Origin: Ruminococcus flavefaciens
GTDB lineage: Bacteria > Bacillota > Clostridia > Oscillospirales > Ruminococcaceae
Assembly (NCBI GenBank): GCA_002310115.1
Contig: DBYI01000019.1
Span: 1 to 64,000 of the forward strand
DNA length: 64,000 nt
Direction: 5' to 3'
The notes below the pieces were generated by a model that was given only the letters and a program-made list of their open reading frames with translations, had not been told where the DNA came from and did not search any database. The position numbers and the translations under genes are program-made. Positions 1-7,157 of this stretch are shown here, piece after piece (within the stretch, counting starts at the first letter, position 1; each line of letters starts with the position of its first letter).

Positions 1-295
1 GTTCAGCATGATAGTTTTTCATACCGACATTCTCCAAACAGATCTGCTTTCATTAATACATACAAATCAGGTACTGAAAATGTGACACAGTTTAAAAACT
101 TTTTTCAGCGTGCATTCCACACACAGAATCACGTTTTCTATGCTTATCTATTTTTAGTCGTTTTCCCTTTTTATCTTTTTTATTCTACCAGATTTTTGAG
201 TGTTTGTCGACTGCTTTTTCAGTATAACACTTCATGCTAAGTTCTGGGCAGGCGTACTTAATAGCCTGCGTTACAGAGGCGTTGAAGATAATTAA

Positions 296-342
296 AACCT
301 CCAAAGTAGTGTCTCTTCTGTTATACACTACTTCAGAGGTTT
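296..342 (-). terminator. Rho-independent terminator of the sortase gene
   Basis: An interrupted hairpin: AAACCTC (296-302) and AAGTAGTGT (304-312) pair with ACACTACTT (325-333) and GAGGTTT (336-342). Read on the minus strand it is followed by TTTAATT, 60 bases past the sortase stop. The rest of 1-403 shows nothing I can support. Confidence 0.65.
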
Positions 343-403
343 ACACAAATTTTAGGATAGATTCAGTAACCGTAATCGCTATGCACCATTTTCATATTTT
401 CGG

Positions 404-919
404 TTATTGGAATTTGCCAATAACTACCTGCCGCTGCTTTCCGTCATCAGTGCAGGATATTACAGTGAGCCTGTTATCGCCGTAGTCATTCAAAACACCA
501 ACATCAGAAGATTCGACGATCTTGTATTCGGTTACGACATACCGGTATCTGGTGTGCTGTTCGTCCTTGTCAACAAGATACATTTCATCGCCTATTCTGA
601 TTTGATCAAGGTCGTTGAAGATCTCTGCATATATTGTGCTGTTATGACCGCAAATACAATAATTTCCCTTGCCGAGAGCACCTGTGCCTTCAAAGTGTCC
701 TGCGGAAACCTGAAGTTCCTTTGGACCTGTGCCTTCAAGAACAGGAACCTTTATATCCAGACAAGGTATTTCAAAATTGATATTCTTTTTCAGCAGTTTG
801 CGAAGATACAATTCTCTATTTATCTTTATATATCCATAAAATGAAAGCACGCCCAAGCCGAGTATTATCATTATAACACCGACTACACACATTAATGTCT
901 TTTTTTTTATCTTATCCAT
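404..919 (-). CDS. Small sortase, class D-like
   Basis: A membrane-anchored transpeptidase that should link LPxTG-type proteins to the wall. The 171-residue protein has one N-terminal membrane segment (about 9-30) and then the sortase beta-barrel. The catalytic set is visible: His92 in the CGHNS motif, Cys156 in TVISCTDDG (the usual TLxTC position) and Arg163. The length suits a single-domain class D/E-type sortase; the class is inferred from size and layout. It is transcribed away from the truncated secreted-protein gene at 1245. In ruminococcal cellulosomes a sortase is needed to attach the anchoring scaffoldin, so its place beside dockerin genes is suggestive, but no LPxTG substrate is visible in this window. 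Confidence 0.88.
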   Translation of the reverse strand: MDKIKKKTLMCVVGVIMIILGLGVLSFYGYIKINRELYLRKLLKKNINFEIPCLDIKVPVLEGTGPKELQVSAGHFEGTGALGKGNYCICGHNSTIYAEIFNDLDQIRIGDEMYLVDKDEQHTRYRYVVTEYKIVESSDVGVLNDYGDNRLTVISCTDDGKQRQVVIGKFQ

Positions 920-950
920 ATTACATTACTTCCTCATTTGTTTTGCTTTT

Positions 951-979
951 ATTATATCACTTTTGAATATAAAGCGCAA
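951..979 (-). promoter_or_regulatory. Sigma-A promoter of the sortase gene
   Basis: On the minus strand a TTGCGC -35 (974-979) and a perfect TATAAT -10 (951-956) are separated by 17 bases. They lie 32 bases upstream of the sortase ATG, which has a GAGG ribosome-binding site. Confidence 0.6.
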
Positions 980-1071
980 TATATTAGCCGGAATCTTTAA
1001 GTATCGTTGTCTCATTGTGCTCCATTTGTGTTGTAGTAATATAGAGGTCAGGCATGTATTATGTATAGCAC

Positions 1072-1083
1072 TTCATTAATGAA
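1072..1083. repeat. 12-bp perfect palindrome TTCATTAATGAA
   Basis: A short perfect palindrome between the divergent sortase and 1245 promoters. It could be an operator, but at this length and base composition chance is a fair explanation. Confidence 0.3.
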
Positions 1084-1137
1084 TCACCCACTTATTGGTG
1101 CGAATTTCACAAAATAATTAACAGTTATTGAAATGTA

Positions 1138-1165
1138 TTGACGTTTACTTTCCTGATGATATAAT
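1138..1165 (+). promoter_or_regulatory. Sigma-A promoter of the truncated secreted-protein gene
   Basis: TTGACG (1138-1143) and TATAAT (1160-1165) with a 16-base spacer, about 80 bases before the ATG at 1245, which has an AAGGAGG ribosome-binding site. The expression signals look intact although the gene is not. Confidence 0.65.
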
Positions 1166-1244
1166 ATAATTATAATGATATATTATTTCACATTCAATTT
1201 ACTAACAAAAAAACCTGCAAATAAAAGTCAAGGAGGTATCCGAA

Positions 1245-1650
1245 ATGAAAACAAAACGCCAAAGGAAAATGACAAGAAAATTATTATCCATGTTTGCTGC
1301 AGCGGCTATAATCGCCTCTCAAATCCCGGCTGGAATGTCAGCAAACGCTGCCGGCACCGAAGCAATACCTCAAGACATTTTATCTGTTCAGAATTTAACC
1401 GATGTGTCTTTTGACACTATCGTACTCGGTATCATCTGCATAAAATGCTCATTCAATATCCGTTTTAAGAAAAATAAGCAATAACAGTGATAATTATATC
1501 CCGACTGTCTCAGGACTGCCTGAGCATTCCGGTATCTTTATGACAAATAATATATATGTTCATGCGATTCAGTCCGCAGACGAGATCGCATCAAACTACC
1601 TTGAGGACAAACTCAGGCTTGAAAGGCACAAGGACGATGAAAGCATATAA
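1245..1650 (+). pseudogene. Truncated secreted-protein gene with two out-of-frame pieces
   Basis: The first reading frame (1245-1484, 79 residues) begins with a strong signal peptide (basic start, hydrophobic stretch, Ala-x-Ala near residue 36) and then degenerates into a short unlikely tail. A second open stretch in another frame, from about 1444 to the stop at 1648-1650, encodes plausible protein sequence (including NNSDNYIPTVSGLPEHSG and DEIASNYLEDKLRLERH) but has no start of its own. I read this as one secreted-protein gene that lost its middle by deletion or frameshift. The family cannot be told. A terminator follows at once. Confidence 0.55.
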
Positions 1651-1656
1651 AAAAGG

Positions 1657-1685
1657 GGCTCTCTATTACAGAGAGCCTTATTTCC
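1657..1685 (+). terminator. Rho-independent terminator after the 1245 gene remnant
   Basis: GGCTCTCT (1657-1664) pairs perfectly with AGAGAGCC (1670-1677) across a 5-base loop, followed by TTATTTCC. It starts 7 bases after the stop of the second gene piece, which supports the view that the piece is the true end of a former gene. Confidence 0.75.
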
Positions 1686-1789
1686 TATTCAGCCGGTTTA
1701 TCATTTACGGCCATGATGAACATTTCCTGATGTCCATAACGGAAATATTGTCATTTCAACCGCTTGAAGAATATTGACTACAATAAAGA

Positions 1790-1823
1790 AAGCCTATGTT
1801 TTCAGCTAAACATAGGCTTTTCT
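1790..1823. terminator. Bidirectional terminator hairpin
   Basis: AAGCCTATGTTT (1790-1801) pairs perfectly with AAACATAGGCTT (1808-1819) across a 6-base loop. T-rich flanks on both strands fit the end of the GH9 gene from the right and read-through from the left. The 1,824-1,992 stretch holds nothing else I can support. Confidence 0.65.
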
Positions 1824-1992
1824 GTTGGTGGAGCATAGGGGATTCTAAGAGATCCAAAGCACTTTTTGTAATTTGTGCTTTTGGGGGTAATTGCCTATAT
1901 TACGTCGCTAAAAATATAACCGCTTCATCTATTTACTTGACAGGGGAGTTAATTATAATTGACGACGTATATAAACTATCATAAATGCTTAA

Positions 1993-4900
1993 TTATATTT
2001 TGTTTTTCATGCTTAGGTATTTCTCCAGAAGTGCGTCCAGCTTCAGAAGGATACTTGTCATATCAGCACCGGTTTCTTTTTCTTCTCCTTTTGCGTAAGC
2101 AAGAATGGTTTTGTGGTTGAATCCGTCCCATGCCTGTTCATGCGAAGAATTGATGTATTTGTCAATTATTCCGTCATAATCCTGAGACATTATCTCACGA
2201 TAATCCGTTTCTGATATCTCGACGATTATAGGCTCTGTATCAACATTGCTCTTTTGGTCATCATAGGAAAGAATGAATTTTTCGTCTTCCTTATATACGT
2301 TCCATACTCTGTGTACGCCGGCATATCCGCCTGTTTCTGTTATACTGAGCGATACAGGCAGATATGTGTTTTCAAGCAGAGCTTTTCTCATAAGACAAAG
2401 GTCAAATACATCGAGCTTGTTATCACGGCAGAAATCAACTGCCTTCCAGTTGATAAGCTTAGCGTCAGCTGAGCCAAGCAGCCATCTTTGCACAAGCACA
2501 ATATCAGCTAGATTGAATACACCATCGGCATTTACGTCACCCTTTACTACGGGGTTGCTCTTTACAGTTGGGGCCTCGTCCTGTAAGAAAGACACTACCC
2601 AAGCCAGAGAGGCGTTGCTGCTAAGAGAGGCTTCATTTGAAGACCATGATTCTACAAAATCGGCGTAAAATCTCTCTGATGCTTTATATGGCTCTTTCGC
2701 TGGTATACCGAGTAGGCGCATATAAACGTCCTCGGCATCTGCAGTAGGACCGCTTACAAGTACGCCGTCAGGAGCCTGAGGCAGAGTCTTGTCAATCTCA
2801 TAGCTCCAGTACCTGTGAGTCGGATTCTTTGCGTGATACGAGCCGTAACCCGTGATGAACGAAAATGCCATCGGATTATTGCCGAGCATATAGTCCATGC
2901 CTTTTGCTACTCCATTCAGGTATTTAACATCTCCTGAAATATCATAGGCATATGCCATAGCAATCATATTGTTGACCGCACGTTCATTGGAATTCTTTTC
3001 AAAGCCGCTGCGGCGAACATAATAATCTCGTCCATTAGGTAAGACTAATGTCGGATCTGCATAAATGTATGGGATACCATAGCCCTGGTTTTTTTCTGTA
3101 TTGATAAATGAATCAGCTGCTGAAATAACAGAACTGTTCAGCGTGTTTATCTGTTCGTCTGAGAGGAGCTCCTTATGCAGCAAAAGCGAAAGCGAACCGG
3201 CAGATGCGGTATTTCCGCTGTTGAACATGGTGTAGGAACCGTCACCTATCAGATTTTCACCACCCATTATCATTGTATTGACCATAAATGCTGTTTTGTA
3301 ACCGGTAAGATCTGTATAATATCTTTCAGCGTCAGGGTCGTTCAGCTCGTTAGCGGAGATAAATAATTCACAGGCTGCCCAGTATGCGTCACTTGCAACT
3401 TCGATGTCTGAATAAATATAACTACTTCTCCAGCGATAGTTACGTTCGTACAATGACATGGGATTTCCTTCCTCAAATGGTGAATCCTCATACCAGTTCT
3501 TCTTGTAGGAAGCGTATGCTTCCTTTGCACGTTCCATAAGTTCATTTGCGTATTCGGCATCATATGGTGCCCAAAGTCTTGCGCCCTGTGCAGCACAGGC
3601 AGCATAATTCAGCGTAGCTGCGAATGTCGGAGGTCTGATGATACGGACAGTTTCATATTCTTGCTCATAATCCCACGGCCTGACTGCGAGACCTGTATGC
3701 TTGTTGTCCTGTATTCTTTGATAATACAATCCCGCATATTCGCCCCATGTTTTCTCATCAGGCTGGACTTTCATCTTTGACATGAAATCAAGCTCATATC
3801 TGCACTCGTCGAGAATATCAGGGTACTCATTTCCTGTTTCCGGAACAACAACTGTGCCTGAGCCATCCTTGAACTTCTTTAAACCTGCATCTGTCTGTAT
3901 AGCACGCTCGTACATATTTTGCAGCGTCCAGACAGAAATACCGCCCTCTTTAAGATCCTTTGTGTGATCGCCGGATGCGTACCAGCCGCCGCTTGCATCA
4001 AGCGTTGATGAAGCATATGTGACCTCGGCCTCATTATTGTTGAGATATTCGTTTAGCCAACGAGTCTGAACCGTTCCTGTGTCGGTTTTATGGCCGCCTT
4101 TATGAGCAAGCTTGTCTTTTTCACCTGATGTTATATATTTTTTATCGATTGCAATGCCCGAGCGGTTCTGATAAAAATAATTGAGAGCATTAGTCAGAAT
4201 ATCGTTTTCAGGATCGCTGTAGATATTATTTCCTATTTTAAACGGGAAAGATCTCCATTCTTTGTCCTTGATACGGATATAGTATTCTCCCTCTTCATTG
4301 AAATCAGTAAAATCGATCCTGCAGACAGTGTCGCCGGAGTCAAAATCCTCCTTCGGCTCGCTTGTCTGCCCTTTATAAACTACGGTATCGTCTGAAACTC
4401 TCACTATCTCGTAATCGTATGCGCTTTTTAGTTCAATAGATTGCGCAGCGCAAGTGAAATCGCCCTTATCGTCGCCTAAGGTTGCAATTTTCTCAAGTCC
4501 TGTATAATATCCCAGCTGATTTACAGAGATATAATTGTTAAGAAGACCACTGTTGTAGCGCATTGTGTAGCCGTTAGTCGGAGGCGGCGTACAGATAGTA
4601 TCGTCTGATTCGTCTGATGTGTCATAAATCGACATATCGTCGAACCATATCTCATCGCCGACGTTTGCATTGCCCTGATATTTAGTACCTTTTGCATACT
4701 GGAAGCACCACTCACAAGCCTCAAGGTCCTTTGTGGGAATGAATATGCCTTCATATGTCTGCCACTCAGTTGAAAGCTTTACAGCAGCATTCGGCCACTC
4801 CCCCCCCATGTGAGGCCCCATGTGCATATCATTTGTCTGACCGTCGAGCTCAAAGTACTCTTCATCACCCTTTATATTGCCGATCTTTGAAGTCAGTTCC

Positions 4901-5238
4901 ATGCCATTTCGCTTGGATTTTGCTCTGAAGCTAACTTTATACTCATGTCCTTTTCTGAAATTGAGATTTCTGTGCCTGAACTGTAGATCCCATTTTTCAT
5001 GATCGGCTCCCTCAGGACATCGAATCGTGATGTGCACGGCACCGTCCTTGAGTTCAAAATCCTGTTTTGCAGGATCTGCCTCTACAAAATGCCATGGGAG
5101 TATCTTTAAGTCAAAGGTGGACTCGCCAAGGATTTCGGAAGCAGAAGTAATCATTGGTTCTGCTGTACTGACAGCTGTTGGTACGATCATTACAGCAGTC
5201 AGCAGTCCTGCAGCGATCTTTTTAATATGTTTTTGCAT
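1993..5238 (-). CDS. Secreted GH9 endoglucanase with CBM4-like, dockerin and novel C-terminal module
   Basis: A cellulosomal beta-1,4-glucanase candidate of 1081 residues. Order: signal peptide (1 to about 33); CBM4/9-like carbohydrate-binding module (about 40-205); the Ig-like domain typical of GH9 (about 232-337); GH9 catalytic domain (about 345-890); type I dockerin (900-956, two repeats, GDVNADG and DFCRDNKLDVFD); a C-terminal module (957-1081) also found in the protein at 11299. The proton donor looks present (Glu869 in SSNEASL). The usual WYDAGDH is WYASGDH, so the first Asp of the pair is Ala while Asp424 remains, and the usual PHHR is NPTHR. Activity may therefore differ from textbook GH9. 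The GGGAGGG ribosome-binding site fits the chosen ATG. Confidence 0.93.
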   Translation of the reverse strand: MQKHIKKIAAGLLTAVMIVPTAVSTAEPMITSASEILGESTFDLKILPWHFVEADPAKQDFELKDGAVHITIRCPEGADHEKWDLQFRHRNLNFRKGHEYKVSFRAKSKRNGMELTSKIGNIKGDEEYFELDGQTNDMHMGPHMGGEWPNAAVKLSTEWQTYEGIFIPTKDLEACEWCFQYAKGTKYQGNANVGDEIWFDDMSIYDTSDESDDTICTPPPTNGYTMRYNSGLLNNYISVNQLGYYTGLEKIATLGDDKGDFTCAAQSIELKSAYDYEIVRVSDDTVVYKGQTSEPKEDFDSGDTVCRIDFTDFNEEGEYYIRIKDKEWRSFPFKIGNNIYSDPENDILTNALNYFYQNRSGIAIDKKYITSGEKDKLAHKGGHKTDTGTVQTRWLNEYLNNNEAEVTYASSTLDASGGWYASGDHTKDLKEGGISVWTLQNMYERAIQTDAGLKKFKDGSGTVVVPETGNEYPDILDECRYELDFMSKMKVQPDEKTWGEYAGLYYQRIQDNKHTGLAVRPWDYEQEYETVRIIRPPTFAATLNYAACAAQGARLWAPYDAEYANELMERAKEAYASYKKNWYEDSPFEEGNPMSLYERNYRWRSSYIYSDIEVASDAYWAACELFISANELNDPDAERYYTDLTGYKTAFMVNTMIMGGENLIGDGSYTMFNSGNTASAGSLSLLLHKELLSDEQINTLNSSVISAADSFINTEKNQGYGIPYIYADPTLVLPNGRDYYVRRSGFEKNSNERAVNNMIAMAYAYDISGDVKYLNGVAKGMDYMLGNNPMAFSFITGYGSYHAKNPTHRYWSYEIDKTLPQAPDGVLVSGPTADAEDVYMRLLGIPAKEPYKASERFYADFVESWSSNEASLSSNASLAWVVSFLQDEAPTVKSNPVVKGDVNADGVFNLADIVLVQRWLLGSADAKLINWKAVDFCRDNKLDVFDLCLMRKALLENTYLPVSLSITETGGYAGVHRVWNVYKEDEKFILSYDDQKSNVDTEPIIVEISETDYREIMSQDYDGIIDKYINSSHEQAWDGFNHKTILAYAKGEEKETGADMTSILLKLDALLEKYLSMKNKI
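1996..2370 (-). other. Post-dockerin module, copy 1
   Basis: Residues 957-1081 of the GH9 protein. Shares long near-identical stretches with the same position in the 11299 protein: SITETGGYAGVH versus SITKTGGYAGVH, then ILSYDDQK, then IIVEISETDY, and the ending LLEKYLS versus LMDKYLS. It is a separate conserved unit of about 120 residues that I cannot assign to a known family. Confidence 0.75.
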
Positions 5239-5256
5239 GAAATACCCTCCCTTTTC

Positions 5257-5267
5257 ACGTTAAACGT
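5257..5267. promoter_or_regulatory. ACGTTAAACGT palindrome in the GH9 leader
   Basis: An 11-base palindrome about 20 bases upstream of the GH9 start codon. The position, between promoter region and ribosome-binding site, would suit a repressor site. It does not match the catabolite-repression (cre) consensus. Weak on its own. Confidence 0.3.
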
Positions 5268-5501
5268 TTCAGCCGATATATTATGATAACGACTTTACTT
5301 ATATAATAGCATATTATCACAGAATATACAAGAGATTTAAAAAATTATTTATCACTATTGTCAGTTATTATACTAATCGCTGAACTCTTCAACTTACGAG
5401 GAACGATACCAGGTGAAGTTTATTCCGACACACCAATTTCTTAATAATATGGATGTATCTATGAACACTATCAGGTATACTTCACCGGGAGTACAATTCT
5501 G

Positions 5502-5627
5502 TCAGTCATTTATCTGCGTATGAAAGCGTTCTGTGATATAAGATATCCTTGAAACGGATAGCCCTTGTTCAGCCTTGACCTTTTTCAAGCGTTCAATGGT
5601 AGTTTTTTTTAGTTTTTCAATTTCCAT
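5502..5627 (-). CDS. Small or truncated 41-residue protein, possible regulator remnant
   Basis: ATG at 5627 with an AAAGGAG ribosome-binding site and a 41-residue frame ending at 5502-5504. The start (MEIEKLKKTTIERLKKVKAE) is basic and helical and is followed by GLSVSRISYI, which resembles the opening of a helix-turn-helix domain that is cut short. Reading continues open past the stop as plausible sequence, so this may be the head of a decayed gene. The remaining parts of 5,268-5,952 show only an imperfect inverted repeat (about 5412-5422 and 5480-5490). Confidence 0.4.
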   Translation of the reverse strand: MEIEKLKKTTIERLKKVKAEQGLSVSRISYITERFHTQIND

Positions 5628-5952
5628 GTAATTAAATGCTCCTTTATGGTATATTTTTGAGCTCAATAAAATAGACTAAAGTTATACGATGATTATACCG
5701 AAATTAGCTTGTAAATAAATCGCGAATTATGTTACAATTCAGATATAGTTAGTAGGCCAATGACGCAGCATTCAATCCGGATAGCCAAAACAGAACTGTA
5801 CAGACTTTGATATATAATGTTACAATTATAACATTAATATCCAGTTATATCAACTGTTTTATTTGAATGACGACATTCATAGTTTTTAAACTTTAAAAAG
5901 CTGCTTAAAAAACCTTTACCTATAAAAATGAATGATAAAAAGGAGATTAATT

Positions 5953-6378
5953 ATGCTGTCAAACAACAATGTTATCAATGAAAAACAAGGAAAAATGAAG
6001 TACCATTTACCAACTGCCCCGTCATCAAAAGATACAGAATTACTTACAGATCAGCTTGAAAAAACTGTCGTTAAATTTGTGCAGAAACTGGGAATACGCC
6101 CGAATTTAAACGGTTATCATCTTCTCGTCAGGGCCATTGTTCTTGCTGTGCAGTCACCCCAACTGCTTAGATCCATTACAAAGGAACTCTACCCTAAGCT
6201 CGCAATGGATCAGGGAAAAAATGCAAGGTCAGTTGAGCGAAATATGAGAAAAGCCATAGAATCTGCATATGAGTATGATCCACAGCGCGTTCAGTCCGTA
6301 TTTTACTATAAAGTGGACAAGCCATTTATTTCAGAAGTCATTTCAATGGCTGTGGAATCAATACGACATGAACAATAA
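5953..6378 (+). CDS. Stand-alone Spo0A C-terminal DNA-binding domain protein
   Basis: A 141-residue protein whose core (about residues 35-125) matches the Spo0A effector domain: LGIRPNLNGYHLL, SITKELYPKLA and SVERNMRKAIESAYE correspond to the family's conserved helices, including the recognition helix. The receiver domain of full-length Spo0A is missing, so it cannot be controlled by the usual phosphorelay in cis. I chose the ATG at 5953 over one at 5932 because AAGGAG lies just before it. It is convergent with the small gene at 6436. A sporulation role is not implied; such proteins occur in non-sporulating ruminococci as general regulators. Confidence 0.8.
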   Translation: MLSNNNVINEKQGKMKYHLPTAPSSKDTELLTDQLEKTVVKFVQKLGIRPNLNGYHLLVRAIVLAVQSPQLLRSITKELYPKLAMDQGKNARSVERNMRKAIESAYEYDPQRVQSVFYYKVDKPFISEVISMAVESIRHEQ

Positions 6379-6435
6379 GGCTGATGTACAGGCAATTAAA
6401 TGACCTGTGACAACAATGAAACGAGAATCAATTAT

Positions 6436-6630
6436 CTACATATTTCCCATAACAAGATCTATTCCTTTCTCTATAAATTCTTCTAATGTAGGGAGATTGT
6501 TGCCAAAGGTCTTCTTGAAGTTCGGGGTGTCCTTAGCGTCAAGAATTGCCTTTTCCATTTCTTTGCGTACTTTTTTAACGGTTGTATGGCTTTTTTTAGC
6601 TACGGTTTGCAATATAGCTTCGATGTTCAT
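6436..6630 (-). CDS. Small Spo0A-C-like helical protein
   Basis: A 64-residue protein starting at the ATG at 6630, preceded by AAAGGAG (a longer frame from 6648 would start inside the ribosome-binding site). Its core, VAKKSHTTVKKVRKEMEKAI, looks like the helix pair in small Spo0A-C-type proteins of Clostridia (pattern: VAKKYxTTxEEVRxEMxxAI). No membrane segment or signal. Function unknown; a DNA- or protein-binding role is inferred from the helices only. Confidence 0.6.
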   Translation of the reverse strand: MNIEAILQTVAKKSHTTVKKVRKEMEKAILDAKDTPNFKKTFGNNLPTLEEFIEKGIDLVMGNM

Positions 6631-6724
6631 TGAAACATCTCCTTTCATAATCTGACGTGATTAAAACGTACTATGTATATTATATCACTTTCTGAGAGGC
6701 TGCGGAGCAGTATGTTTTGTCGGA

Positions 6725-6991
6725 ATATGCCGAATTTTCTGCATTTTCATTTCCTGTTCCTGTTTTCGGAGTGCTTACCTTTGTAATAGCGCGCCCGGAT
6801 ATGAGGAATATCATCTTCCGTGATACCGCTTACCGTATCTTTTACGGCGACTTTTTCAAAGTTCTCTTTTTCTCTGTTTTGACGAGTATTATACCGCTTT
6901 TAGCAGATTTCAGGGCATTAGAGATAAGATTAACGAATACTCTCTGCAATCCTGAACTGTCGGCTTCGACATTTGGTAATTTGAGCGGCAT
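6725..6991 (-). pseudogene. Decayed histidine kinase ATPase-domain fragment
   Basis: From 6991 downwards the minus strand reads LPNVEADSSGLQRVFVNLIS then NALK, the N box of a sensor histidine kinase. After a frame change it reads VKDTVSGITEDDIPHIRARY then YKGKHS, matching the G1 box (DTGxGI, with G to V) and the F region (ERFYKG). A second frame change gives KTGTGNENA, a remnant of the GTGLGLA G2 box. Three homologous segments in the right order but different frames, with stops between, show a dead kinase gene. The N-terminal sensor and His-containing parts are gone. Confidence 0.75.
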
Positions 6992-6999
6992 GGAAATAC

Positions 7000-7028
7000 A
7001 GGTTCTCGCTGTTTGACAGTGAGAACCT
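7000..7028. repeat. 13-bp stem hairpin between kinase remnant and 7158 gene
   Basis: AGGTTCTCGCTGT (7000-7012) pairs with ACAGTGAGAACCT (7016-7028) with one G-T pair and a 3-base loop. The flanks (GTATTTC on both strands) are only weakly T-rich. It may be an old terminator or an operator. Confidence 0.5.
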
Positions 7029-7069
7029 GTATTTCATTGTAAAGTTTTTGTAAATATGCAAAAACCGGC

Positions 7070-7098
7070 TTGAAACCTGAAAGAATATGTATTATTAT
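7070..7098 (+). promoter_or_regulatory. Likely sigma-A promoter of the 7158 gene
   Basis: TTGAAA (7070-7075) and TATTAT (7093-7098) with a 17-base spacer, 59 bases before the start codon. Confidence 0.5.
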
Positions 7099-7157
7099 GA
7101 AAATGGATAGATATATCCGAACCATAAAACCAAAAGCTTGCAGAAAGGGTGATATTT

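Noticed and set aside
1796..1984. 62-codon plus-strand frame
   Set aside because: It starts inside a terminator hairpin and has no ribosome-binding site.
5249..5270. Catabolite-repression (cre) site before the GH9 gene
   Set aside because: The palindrome is close in flavour but the CG core is one base out of register with the cre consensus.
6717..7016. 99-codon plus-strand frame
   Set aside because: Shadow of the decayed histidine kinase read on the minus strand.
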